Assembly (NCBI GenBank): GCA_047517485.1
Contig: JAKZSU010000163.1
Span: 1-30,368 of the forward strand
Reading direction: 5' to 3'
Origin: JAKZSU01 sp047517485
GTDB taxonomy: Bacteria; Pseudomonadota; Alphaproteobacteria; UBA7887
DNA length: 30,368 nt
Part shown: piece by piece, positions 1 through 7,188 of the stretch
Position numbering within the stretch: position 1 is the stretch's first letter
How the letters are laid out: each line of letters begins with the position of its first letter
Notes under the pieces: model-generated
Told to the model about the DNA's origin: nothing
Databases searched by the model: none
Seen by the model: only the letters and a program-made list of their open reading frames with translations
Made by a program: the position numbers and the translations under genes

Positions 1-46
1 TCGGGCGCGCGGTCGCGCTTGCCGGCCTGCGCAGCGCGCAGTCCGG
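1..46 (+). repeat. Short structured repeat, copy 1 (cut by window edge)
   Basis: This is the 3' part of a repeat found at four places in the window. It enters within the conserved core and ends in its own hairpin, stem 22-32 with 36-46, loop AGC: 11 pairs with one C-T mismatch. Stem ends CCGG/CCGG are shared with copy 3 but the stem interior differs. Copy 2 follows directly downstream in the same orientation. Confidence 0.7.
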
Positions 47-61
47 TTGATTTATAAGGGC

Positions 62-141
62 GTTCAAGCGCCACGCAGGCTGGCCTCGCATAAGCTCGGG
101 CGCGCGGTCGCGCTTGCCGCGATGTGTATCACCCATTGCGG
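62..141 (+). repeat. Short structured repeat, copy 2
   Basis: A 57-base core (62-118) is nearly identical to the cores at 6385 and 21819, with a single T to G difference seen. Within the core, CAAGCGC near the start pairs with GCGCTTG near the end. It is followed by a private hairpin, CCGCGATG pairing with CATTGCGG (one G-T wobble). The unit stops 17 bases from the stop codon of the minus-strand methyltransferase gene. Confidence 0.75.
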
Positions 142-157
142 GGTGGCATGGCGAACT

Positions 158-1060
158 TCAGCCGGTGCTTTCCGCCGCCACCATGTACCAGCCGGCGATC
201 GGGTCGACCGGCGCGCCGAGGCGCGGCGCGAACACCTCGCGCACCCACTCGGGGGTGATCATGTCGCGGCGACGCAAGCGCCGGGCGGCGAGAAATTGGT
301 CGATCCGGTTGGGGTCGAGGCGGAATTTCAGCGGCTCGCCACCTTCGTCGAGTTTGGCCTTGAGGGTGTCCAACGAGCCGTCGTCGAGCGACTCGCCGGC
401 GATGAAGGTGAACGCCAGGCGGCTGCCCGTCGGCGCGCGCGAAGTGACAAATCCGATCAGCGCATCGACCTCTTCGACGGTCAGATATTCCATCACCCCC
501 TCGGCGACGAACACGGTCGCGAGCTCGGGATCGAAGCCGCCGTCGACGAGCGCCTCGAGAGTTTGGGTTTCGAAGTCGATCTCGATCATATGCACGCCGG
601 CGAGCTGCTCCGCGTGGCCGGCTAGGACGTGTTGGCGGAATGCGACGATCTCGGGACGGTCAATTTCGAACACGGTGACGCCGTCCAGCGCGTCGCCGAG
701 GCGCAGCGAAAGCGTGTCGCAGCCGGCACCGAAGATCACCAATTGGCGCATCCCCGCGGCGAGCGCCGCGCGGACCTGGTCCTCGATCCAGGTTTTGCGA
801 TAGAGCACGTGGGTGACCAGTCCGATCATATCGATCTCGGACTTGGCGATGAAATCGGCGCGCGCGGACGCATCGTCGAGCGAATCGAGCACCGTCTTGG
901 CTTCGGGCGAAATCGCGGTGGCGAACAATTCGGCATAGGGATCGCGGAAAGTCATGGCGTAGACTGGATCTTTCGACACCACCGCGGACGCGGTAACGAT
1001 GATCATCGCACTGCGGCTAACCGGGCTGTCGGCAGGCTGGCCGATTCCCGACAGTGTCAC
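158..1060 (-). CDS. Class I SAM-dependent methyltransferase, leucine carboxyl methyltransferase (LCM) family
   Basis: This 300-residue protein looks like a member of the LCM/TIGR00027-type methyltransferases, which transfer a methyl group from S-adenosylmethionine to oxygen of a substrate that is rarely known in bacteria. The SAM-binding glycine motif GAGCDTL lies at residues 111-117, and the following acidic strand FEIDRP carries D134, as in the family. The start is a GTG that overlaps the stop of the upstream DUF169 gene (GTGA), which implies translational coupling. Met19 and Met36 are alternative starts; the first 35 residues are not needed for the fold and may not be translated. No signal peptide is visible, so it is probably cytoplasmic. 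The substrate cannot be read from the sequence, although the coupling suggests that it acts with the DUF169 protein. Confidence 0.85.
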   Translation of the reverse strand: MTLSGIGQPADSPVSRSAMIIVTASAVVSKDPVYAMTFRDPYAELFATAISPEAKTVLDSLDDASARADFIAKSEIDMIGLVTHVLYRKTWIEDQVRAALAAGMRQLVIFGAGCDTLSLRLGDALDGVTVFEIDRPEIVAFRQHVLAGHAEQLAGVHMIEIDFETQTLEALVDGGFDPELATVFVAEGVMEYLTVEEVDALIGFVTSRAPTGSRLAFTFIAGESLDDGSLDTLKAKLDEGGEPLKFRLDPNRIDQFLAARRLRRRDMITPEWVREVFAPRLGAPVDPIAGWYMVAAESTG

Positions 1061-1869
1061 CCGGACGCGCCCTTGCCATAGCTCACCGCCATCCCGAAGG
1101 CAGGGTCCGCTTGCGGGCCATAGGGCGGGATCGGATACCGCAGCCCGGCCTTGCTAAGGCCTTCGAGCCCTTCGATGCCGCGGGCGAATTCGTCGGGCGG
1201 CATGGCGAGCAGCATTTCGTCGTCGGCGACCCCACCAAAGCGGCGCTCGGCATAGCACGGGATCGAGGTCTCGCCGGTCGCCAGCGCGCGGCCCCAACTG
1301 TCCGAGCACGCGCTTTCGCCGGTGATCGTCATGTCGTAGCGCTTGTAGCGTTTCCATTGCAGGCCATTGACGAACAGAATGGTTTGCGCCGGGGTGGCGT
1401 AGAACAGTACGATATCGGGCGGATCGAGACGCCCGGTGCGCAGGGGCGACGCGCAGAGACCGGCGTAACGCGGTTCGACCCGAATCATTTCGTCCTGGTG
1501 CGCGCGCGCGGCGTCTTGGTCGGCGAACCACACGCCGGCCATTTGCTTGCCCGACAGATAATCCTCGCCCGGCACGTTGAGCCCGATAATACCGCCGCAA
1601 TTGCTGTTCGGCCGCAGATTGTCGTGCACGATACCCAGGGTGAAGCCGTGAATTCGCGACTGGGTCACCAACTGGCAGGTAGTGAAGCGATAGCCCTCTG
1701 TCGGCGTGCGCACCCCCGGAATGGCGAGCATCTCGTCCGCATCCGCGAACAATTTCAGCCCCACCGGCAAGGTTCGGATGCGCAGCAACCGGTCGAGCTT
1801 CTCGACTAGCGCCTTCAAGGCGTCGCCGGATACATCGTATTGGCTCGGTTGTTGCGCGCCGTCGGTCAT
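1057..1869 (-). CDS. DUF169 family protein
   Basis: A 270-residue cytoplasmic protein that I recognise as the DUF169 family, whose biochemical role is not established. Family-like features are several conserved cysteines in short motifs: TCQLVTQ near residue 65, NCGGIIGL near 90, LCASPLRTG near 140, and ACSDSWGRA and IPCYAERRFGG near 190-215. Such cysteines could bind a metal or cofactor, but this is an inference. It is the first gene of a two-gene operon with the downstream methyltransferase. The start ATG is well supported by the AAGGAGAC ribosome-binding site just upstream. That site lies inside an inverted repeat (see the leader feature), so translation may be controlled. Confidence 0.8.
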   Translation of the reverse strand: MTDGAQQPSQYDVSGDALKALVEKLDRLLRIRTLPVGLKLFADADEMLAIPGVRTPTEGYRFTTCQLVTQSRIHGFTLGIVHDNLRPNSNCGGIIGLNVPGEDYLSGKQMAGVWFADQDAARAHQDEMIRVEPRYAGLCASPLRTGRLDPPDIVLFYATPAQTILFVNGLQWKRYKRYDMTITGESACSDSWGRALATGETSIPCYAERRFGGVADDEMLLAMPPDEFARGIEGLEGLSKAGLRYPIPPYGPQADPAFGMAVSYGKGASG

Positions 1870-1910
1870 GGTCAGTCTCCTTGAAAGTGTCCGTTGCGCG
1901 GGAGACTACC
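1870..1910 (-). promoter_or_regulatory. Leader hairpin overlapping the ribosome-binding site of the DUF169 gene
   Basis: In the minus-strand mRNA, GGT-AGTCTCC (1910-1901) can pair with GGAGACT-G-ACC (1880-1870) across a 20-base loop, giving ten pairs with one bulged G. The 3' arm contains the GGAG Shine-Dalgarno sequence directly before the ATG, so the closed form would hide it. This could be a translational switch or thermosensor, or in DNA form an operator with two half-sites. The pairing is seen; the function is inferred. Confidence 0.45.
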
Positions 1911-2026
1911 TTTTTTGTCGGCGTCTTTGGTCGTCAAATCGGTTGCAACCGATGGGTGATCCGGGTTTGAGTGGCGCACGGCGCGCGGCGCGTCTCGAAT
2001 CCGAGTTTGAACGGGGTGGGGATCGA

Positions 2027-3532
2027 GTGGTCGCGCTTTGCAATACAGTGGCATTTCAGGGCATCGACGTGATCGATGTCGAGACCCAGGTGCAAATCGC
2101 CTCGGGGCTGTCCTCGTTCACCGTGGTCGGGCTGCCCGACAAGGCGGTGGCGGAATCGCGCGAACGGGTGCGCGCGGCGCTCGGTGCGCTGGGATTGGCG
2201 CTGCCGGCCAAGCGGATCACGGTCAATCTCGCGCCCGCGGATCTTGCCAAGGAAGGCAGCCACTTCGATCTGCCAATCGCGGTCGCGGTGATGGCGGCGA
2301 TGGGGGTGCTGCCGAGCGACGCGCTGGCCGGCTATGTCGTGCTCGGCGAGCTGGCGCTCGATGCTCGGGTGATGCCGGTGCCGGGCGTCCTGCCGGCGGC
2401 GCTTGCCGCCAGCGCCAACGAGCGCGGCCTGATCTGCCCCGCCGCGCAAGGCGGCGAAGCGGCGTGGGCCGGCGAGATCGAGGTGTTGGCGCCGGATTCT
2501 TTGCTCGCCCTGGTCAACCATTTCAAGGGCACCCAAGTGCTCGGCGGGCCGGGGCTCGATCTGATCGACATCAAGGGACAGGAAACCGCCAAGCGCGCGC
2601 TCGAAGTGGCGGCGGCGGGCGGTCATAACCTGCTGATGATCGGCCCGCCGGGCGCCGGCAAATCGATGCTCGCGGCACGGCTGCCCGACATCCTGCCACC
2701 GCTTGGATCGGCGGAAGCGCTCGAGGTGAGCATGATCGCCTCGGTGGCCGGCGCGCTCGAGGACGGCCGGCTGATGCGGCGGCGGCCATTTCGCGATCCA
2801 CACTTCTCGACCTCGGTACCGGCGATGGTCGGCGGCGGTATGCGCGCGCGGCCCGGCGAGGTATCGCTGTCGCATTTGGGCGTGTTGTTTCTCGACGAAT
2901 TGCCGGAATTCTCGCGCCAAGTCCTCGAAGCGTTGCGCCAGCCGCTCGAATCGGGCTCGGTCACCGTGGCGCGCGCCAACGCGCACTACACCTACCCCGC
3001 CCGGGTGCAGCTGATCGGCGCGATGAATCCGTGCCGCTGCGGCCATCTCGACGATCCCGAGCAAGCGTGCAACCGGGTGCCGAAATGCGCGATCGACTAT
3101 CAAGCGCGGATTTCAGGCCCCCTGTTCGACCGCATCGACTTGCATGTCGACGTCCCGGCGCTGTCGGCGGCGGATCTGTCGCTGCCGCCACCGGCGGAGG
3201 GGACGGCGGAAGTCCGTGCCCGGGTCGCCGCCGCGCGGGCGATTCAAAATGACCGCTATGCGGCGGATGAGGAGGCGGGCGAACAGGTGCGCACCAACGC
3301 CGACGCCGACGGAAAATTGCTCGAGCGGGTGGCGGCACCCGATCAGGCCGGCCGCGCGCTGATGAGCGAGGCGGTCGATCGGCTCAAGCTGTCGGCGCGC
3401 GGCTATCACCGGGTCCTGCGGGTCGCGCGCACCCTCGCCGATCTCGAAGCCGCCGAGGGGGCGACCCGACGCCACATCGCCGAAGCCCTGTCCTATCGCC
3501 GAATCGCCCCGGCACGGGCTCAAAGACTCTAA
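2027..3532 (+). CDS. yifB: YifB/ComM family Mg-chelatase-like AAA+ ATPase
   Basis: A 501-residue AAA+ ATPase of the YifB family. The relative ComM is a branch-migration helicase that helps integrate single-stranded DNA during natural transformation; many bacteria carry it without known competence. The N-terminal ChlI-like domain runs to about residue 165. Walker A GPPGAGKS is at 206-213, the Walker B region LFLDELPEF near 290, and the characteristic cysteine segment MNPCRCG at 333-339 is followed by further Cys residues. A C-terminal Mg-chelatase domain with SARGYHRVLRVART follows. I chose GTG 2027 because the family begins with a short stretch before NTVAFQGI, and a GGGGTGGGG stretch sits just upstream. 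ATG 1952 is in frame but has no clear ribosome-binding site and would add 25 unusual residues. The gene diverges from the DUF169 operon. Confidence 0.9.
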   Translation: MVALCNTVAFQGIDVIDVETQVQIASGLSSFTVVGLPDKAVAESRERVRAALGALGLALPAKRITVNLAPADLAKEGSHFDLPIAVAVMAAMGVLPSDALAGYVVLGELALDARVMPVPGVLPAALAASANERGLICPAAQGGEAAWAGEIEVLAPDSLLALVNHFKGTQVLGGPGLDLIDIKGQETAKRALEVAAAGGHNLLMIGPPGAGKSMLAARLPDILPPLGSAEALEVSMIASVAGALEDGRLMRRRPFRDPHFSTSVPAMVGGGMRARPGEVSLSHLGVLFLDELPEFSRQVLEALRQPLESGSVTVARANAHYTYPARVQLIGAMNPCRCGHLDDPEQACNRVPKCAIDYQARISGPLFDRIDLHVDVPALSAADLSLPPPAEGTAEVRARVAAARAIQNDRYAADEEAGEQVRTNADADGKLLERVAAPDQAGRALMSEAVDRLKLSARGYHRVLRVARTLADLEAAEGATRRHIAEALSYRRIAPARAQRL

Positions 3533-3620
3533 ATCTAATTCGCACTGGGCATTACCCATACGCGGTGTTAAGCACGCCGGTGATGGCGTTCATCTTATTC
3601 CATTCGAAAGGCATCGGAAT

Positions 3621-4217
3621 ATGACTCAGGCTGCGCTTCGCCAGGGAACCGGGGACGACACCGCCAAGCTCGATGCCTTGCGCGCCCTTGTGGCGAACGT
3701 CTCGCTGATTACCGGCGACGATATCAAGCTCGCTTCGGGGCGCCGCAGCAGCCACTATTTCAACATGAAGGAGACGACCTTCGATCCGCACGGTGCCAAT
3801 TTGATCGCCGACCTGATCATGGCGGCGCTCGGCGACGACATCCCGGAACTGATGGCGGGGCTGGAGATGGGCGCGCTGCCGGTGGTGATGGCCGCGGTGA
3901 TGCGTAGCCACGATGCCGGACAGCCGATTCAGGGATTTTGTGTGCGCAAGGAGACCAAGGGGCACGGCACCAAGCGGCAGATCGAGAAAGAGTTGACCGA
4001 CGGCTGTACCGTCGTCGTCGTCGACGATGTGACGACCACCGGCGGATCGGTTCTCAAGGCGGTCGAGGCGATCCGCGCCGAGGGCGGGAAGATCGACCGA
4101 GTGATCACCGTGGTCGATCGCCTGGAGGGGGCGCGGGAAAATCTCGCGGCGGCGAACATCGAGCTGATCGCGCTTCTCGAAGCGAGCGAATTCGATCTCG
4201 CGCCGTCCGGCGGGTGA
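3621..4217 (+). CDS. pyrE: Orotate phosphoribosyltransferase
   Basis: PyrE converts orotate and PRPP to orotidine 5'-monophosphate in pyrimidine synthesis. The 198-residue length is normal. The PRPP-binding signature VVVVDDVTTTGGS is at residues 131-143, and the flexible catalytic loop appears as RKETKGHGTKRQIE at 109-122. The GLEMGALPV segment near 80-88 matches the substrate-binding region. It lies 88 bases after yifB on the same strand and 33 bases before a secreted-protein gene, so it could be in one transcript with either. No attenuator hairpin was found before it. Confidence 0.95.
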   Translation: MTQAALRQGTGDDTAKLDALRALVANVSLITGDDIKLASGRRSSHYFNMKETTFDPHGANLIADLIMAALGDDIPELMAGLEMGALPVVMAAVMRSHDAGQPIQGFCVRKETKGHGTKRQIEKELTDGCTVVVVDDVTTTGGSVLKAVEAIRAEGGKIDRVITVVDRLEGARENLAAANIELIALLEASEFDLAPSGG

Positions 4218-4250
4218 CGGATACACCGCGAAACGTGTAGTCTTCAACCC

Positions 4251-4886
4251 ATGATGACTCGTCTCAGGGGTTGGCGTCTGGTCGGCGCGCTGTTCTCGGG
4301 CCTCGTCCTGGTCGCCGGGCCGGTCGCGGCGGAGGACGATATTTCCGCCAGCAGTGGCGACCCCGGCGGCGACGAACTGGTATTCCTGCCACCGCCCGGC
4401 TGGCACGCGGCGCATCAGAAGCGCGATAAGTCGCTTTACGAGATCACCTACGTGCCGGACGGCCAGAATGCGACCGACTGGACGGAAGCGGCGCGGGCAC
4501 AGATTTTCTTCGGGCTGGCCGACGAAATTCCCGCATTGACCCCGGCCGATTTCACCGAAAACCTGTTGCGTTATTACAAGGGCGTTTGCCGCGGCGCCAA
4601 GGCCAGCCCGCCGTCGTCATGGAACGATCATGGCTACACCGCCACGGTGCGGATGATTTCGTGCGCGCGCCAACTGGGCGACCAGCTGGGATCGGTTTCG
4701 ATGGTCAAGGTGATGCGCGGCCGCGCCAGCATTTTCGTCCTCGATCGGTCGTGGCGCGGCAGCGCCTTCGCCGTCGGCACGATGCCGGTCGGCCAAGACA
4801 TGCGCGACGATTGGGCGGAGTTTCTCGCCAAATCGTTCCTGTGCAATCGGCAAAACCCCGAAACGCCGTGCCCCAAATCACCGTAG
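4251..4886 (+). CDS. Secreted protein of unknown function
   Basis: I do not recognise this 211-residue protein. It begins with a clear Sec signal peptide: basic MMTRLRGWR, a hydrophobic stretch, and a likely cleavage after PVAAE near residue 27. The mature part is rich in aromatic residues and contains four cysteines (CRGAKAS, ISCARQ, FLCNRQ, TPCPK), which could form disulfides in the periplasm. No catalytic motif is visible. The gene follows pyrE closely and ends 39 bases before a 269-bp repeat. A periplasmic location is a fair inference; function is not. Confidence 0.7.
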   Translation: MMTRLRGWRLVGALFSGLVLVAGPVAAEDDISASSGDPGGDELVFLPPPGWHAAHQKRDKSLYEITYVPDGQNATDWTEAARAQIFFGLADEIPALTPADFTENLLRYYKGVCRGAKASPPSSWNDHGYTATVRMISCARQLGDQLGSVSMVKVMRGRASIFVLDRSWRGSAFAVGTMPVGQDMRDDWAEFLAKSFLCNRQNPETPCPKSP

Positions 4887-4925
4887 CCGGTGAGTCCGAA
4901 GCCACGAGACCGGCACGCACGCGCC

Positions 4926-5194
4926 CTAAAGCACGTCCTTTCCTGATGGAACCGGTTTGATGGGGCAGATTGGCTTTTCGGGGTGGCGCGACGCGACGGG
5001 CGATATGTGTGCATCGGCCGAGCGTCGCAACGCATCCGAAAGGCCAATATGCCCCACCAGAGGCCACACGCCTGTGCGCCGTGGCATCGTTGCGCGCCTT
5101 GCCCGATGCTCCCACATCGCGCGGCGGCGCGCGCCTAGCCACGACGCACAGGCGTGCGGTCAAATCGATTCCATCAGGAAAGGACGTGCTCTAG
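4926..5194 (+). repeat. 269-bp three-stem structured repeat, element 1
   Basis: Three nested inverted repeats occupy exactly this interval. Outer arms 4926-4960 and 5160-5194 are complementary at 32 of 35 positions. Hairpin A has stem 4961-4981 with 5036-5056; hairpin B has stem 5064-5085 with 5138-5159 (20 of 22 pairs). A second element at 11366-11634 in opposite orientation has the same length and aligns without gaps. The loops are nearly identical between copies, whereas the stems differ but remain self-complementary. The element fills the gap between the secreted-protein gene and an unknown lipoprotein gene and reaches into the latter's signal-peptide coding region. No protein-coding signal of its own is credible. 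Confidence 0.85.
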
Positions 5195-6369
5195 CCCTGA
5201 CGCTCCTGGTCGCTCTCGCGCTCGCCGGGTGTTTCGAGAGCGACGAAGAGCGCGCGCTGGCGGCATACGCCGATCACGACTATTCGACCGCGCGCCAGCT
5301 GGCGGCCACGATCAGCGAAGCGGGCAACCCGCGCGGTCACGAATTGCTGGCGTTGATGGACGCCCAGGGCCTCGGCGGGTCGATCGATTTCGCCGCCGCC
5401 TTCGGCTATGTCGAACTGGCGATCGCGCTCGACCCATCGTATGAGACCAGCCGCGCCACTATCGAGGATTATGCCGAACGCACCGCGCTGTCGGCGCAGG
5501 CCGCCTTCGACGCCGGCGAATTCGAACGCGCCCGCGCCCTGGCCGCGCCGTTGGCGGCGATCGGCCATGACGGCGGGGCGGCGCTCACCAATCGGCTGAT
5601 CACCGGCGGCTATGTCGTGCTCGACGGTTCGGCGATGTCGTGGCGCACCTTCCTCGACTTGTGCAGCGGCAATACGCGCAACGAGTCCGCCGCCGACCCG
5701 GACGCGGATTTCGCGGCCAACTGCCAGGGCCGGGAGGCGGTGTGGGACGGCGTGGTGGTCAATCTGAAAGAGCGCACGCTGCACCTTAAAATGGACCCCG
5801 GCCGCGAGCGCGCGCATCAGGATCTGATGGTCGATCTCGCGGAAACCGCCGAGGCCGCGCTCGCGGTACGTGGCAGCGAAATTCGCTTTCACGGCGTGAT
5901 CGGCGAACGCGGCGACGCGAGCCGCCCTGACCGGCTGGTCGAAGCGCGTATACTCGGCCCCGGGCTGCGGACCCCGGAAGAAGAGGCGCGCGAGGTCGCG
6001 CTCGAGCACCAGGCGGTGATCGGCGCCTGTCGCCGGCTGATCAACGAGGCGTTTCGCGGCAGCCACGCGCCGCAATGGACCCACGAATTGCGCGCCCGGC
6101 TGACCGCCGGCCAGCGTCGCCGCCTCAGGTTCTATTCCTTCATCGCCCTCGACGCCCCGCCACTCGCCTTCGCCGGCGATCGCGATCAGGGGTACCGCGC
6201 GCGGCTTAGCGGCCACGCGACCATCCAGGCGCATAACGACCAAACCGCCTCGGATCAGGATTTCGTTGTCGATTGCCGCGTCGAAGGCGATCACCGCGGC
6301 AAGTCGCGCGGCGAATCGTTGGGATCGATTACGTTCGAATCCCTCTCGGAGCCAAATTTCGACGGTTAG
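4957..6369 (+). CDS. Putative lipoprotein of unknown function; 5' end overlaps the 269-bp repeat, true start unclear
   Basis: The open frame is 470 codons, but about the first 79 are read through the repeat at 4926-5194 and are unlikely to be native protein. The recognisable protein starts with a lipoprotein signal: RKGRALALTLLVALALAGC, with the lipobox cysteine at residue 92 of the long frame. The mature part starts with alpha-helical repeats that resemble Sel1/TPR solenoids (ERALAAYADHDYSTARQLA; AAFGYVELAIALDPS), then a long region I do not recognise. No ATG, GTG or TTG lies in frame close to the signal peptide: the nearest are GTG 5074, ATG 5005 and ATG 4957. An ATC codon at 5173 sits exactly where a start would be expected. 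The gene may use a rare start, use a start within the repeat, or be silenced. It ends 15 bases before a short repeat that may act as terminator. Confidence 0.6.
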   Translation: MMGQIGFSGWRDATGDMCASAERRNASERPICPTRGHTPVRRGIVARLARCSHIARRRAPSHDAQACGQIDSIRKGRALALTLLVALALAGCFESDEERALAAYADHDYSTARQLAATISEAGNPRGHELLALMDAQGLGGSIDFAAAFGYVELAIALDPSYETSRATIEDYAERTALSAQAAFDAGEFERARALAAPLAAIGHDGGAALTNRLITGGYVVLDGSAMSWRTFLDLCSGNTRNESAADPDADFAANCQGREAVWDGVVVNLKERTLHLKMDPGRERAHQDLMVDLAETAEAALAVRGSEIRFHGVIGERGDASRPDRLVEARILGPGLRTPEEEAREVALEHQAVIGACRRLINEAFRGSHAPQWTHELRARLTAGQRRRLRFYSFIALDAPPLAFAGDRDQGYRARLSGHATIQAHNDQTASDQDFVVDCRVEGDHRGKSRGESLGSITFESLSEPNFDG

Positions 6370-6384
6370 AGAAGTTTTAAAGAG

Positions 6385-6466
6385 GTTCAAGCGCCACGCA
6401 GGCTTGCCTCGCATAAGCTCGGGCGCGCGGTCGCGCTTGCCGGCCTGCACGAGCCGTGCAGGCCGG
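6385..6466 (+). repeat. Short structured repeat, copy 3
   Basis: The 57-base core 6385-6441 is identical to that of copy 4. Its private hairpin is perfect: CCGGCCTGCAC (6440-6450) with GTGCAGGCCGG (6456-6466), loop GAGCC. The hairpin is followed by TTAAATTATTTTT, so this copy could act as a Rho-independent terminator for the lipoprotein gene, which ends at 6369. It lies between two convergent genes. Confidence 0.8.
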
Positions 6467-6479
6467 TTAAATTATTTTT
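6440..6479 (+). terminator. Possible Rho-independent terminator formed by repeat copy 3
   Basis: An 11-pair perfect GC-rich stem is followed directly by an AT-rich tract ending in five T residues. It is placed after the plus-strand lipoprotein gene. The T-run is interrupted near the stem, so strength is uncertain. Confidence 0.45.
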
Positions 6480-6482
6480 GGT

Positions 6483-6854
6483 TCAGTCGCCGCCTGCTTG
6501 GCGTTGGAGTCCACCGAGGCGGCGGCCGCCGAGGACGTGGACGTGGAAATGTGGCACTTCCTGGCCGCCGTCGGGCCCGGAATTCGACACCATGCGATAA
6601 CCGCTTTGTTCGATGCCGTGGTCGCGCGCCACCTTGCCCACCGCGCGTATCAATGCCGCAATTTCGGCCTCGCTCGCGTTGGCGGTGAAATCGTCGCAAT
6701 CGACGTAGCGCCCCTTGGGGATCACCAGCACATGCACCGGGGTCAAATGGGCGATGTCGTTGAAGGCGAGAACGTGCTCGTCCTCATAGACCGTCTCGGC
6801 CGGGATCTCGCCGCGCAGGATTTTGGCGAAGATATTACTCTCGTCATAGGCCAT
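6483..6854 (-). CDS. hinT: HIT family purine nucleoside phosphoramidase (HinT-like)
   Basis: A 123-residue histidine-triad protein that hydrolyses AMP-type phosphoramidates and adenylates; its physiological role in bacteria is loosely defined. The defining triad HFHVH is at residues 102-106, and NIFAKILRGEIPA at 7-19 is the typical N-terminus. It is the last gene of the his operon, 10 bases after hisE, a position known in many alphaproteobacteria. The family length is normal. Confidence 0.93.
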   Translation of the reverse strand: MAYDESNIFAKILRGEIPAETVYEDEHVLAFNDIAHLTPVHVLVIPKGRYVDCDDFTANASEAEIAALIRAVGKVARDHGIEQSGYRMVSNSGPDGGQEVPHFHVHVLGGRRLGGLQRQAGGD

Positions 6855-6864
6855 GCTCGATCCT

Positions 6865-7188
6865 TTAGCCGCCGCGCGACTTCTTCTCGGCGATGCCCGA
6901 AAGCCCCTCGCGTCGTGCCAGCTCGGCGAAGACGTCTTCCGGCGAGACCCCGACGGACGCCCATAGCAGCAGTAGGTGGAACAGCAGATCGGCGCTTTCC
7001 GCGGTCACTTCGTCGGGGCCGCCGTCGACCGCGGCGAGCGCGCACTCGATCGCTTCCTCGCCGAGTTTCTGGGCGATCCTGTGGGTGCCTTGGCCCAGGC
7101 GCTTGGCGACGTAGGAGGTCTCGGGATCGCCGCCGCGGCGGCTTTCGATTACCGAGAACAGCCGCGCGATGATTTCGCCATCAACCAT
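6865..7188 (-). CDS. hisE: Phosphoribosyl-ATP diphosphatase
   Basis: HisE hydrolyses phosphoribosyl-ATP to phosphoribosyl-AMP and pyrophosphate, the second step of histidine synthesis. The 107-residue protein has the family's all-helical MazG-like fold signs: the acidic motif KLGEEAIECAL near residues 41-51 and ESADLLFHLLLLW near 64-76. It is a separate protein here rather than a HisIE fusion. Its start overlaps the hisI coding end by 8 bases, which suggests coupled translation. Confidence 0.95.
   Translation of the reverse strand: MVDGEIIARLFSVIESRRGGDPETSYVAKRLGQGTHRIAQKLGEEAIECALAAVDGGPDEVTAESADLLFHLLLLWASVGVSPEDVFAELARREGLSGIAEKKSRGG

Noticed and set aside
62..118. Short repeat core considered as a tRNA gene or integron attC site
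   Set aside because: There is no cloverleaf with an anticodon and T-loop, and no RYYYAAC/GTTRRRY pair, so neither identity fits.
1934..3103. Long minus-strand open frame of 389 codons opposite yifB
   Set aside because: It is antisense to a well-supported ATPase gene and its translation is rich in Arg, His and Gln, as expected for a shadow in GC-rich DNA.
4926..5194. Element 1 considered as a simple insertion sequence
   Set aside because: It is too short for a transposase and has no coding signal. Terminal inverted repeats are part of an elaborate fold instead.
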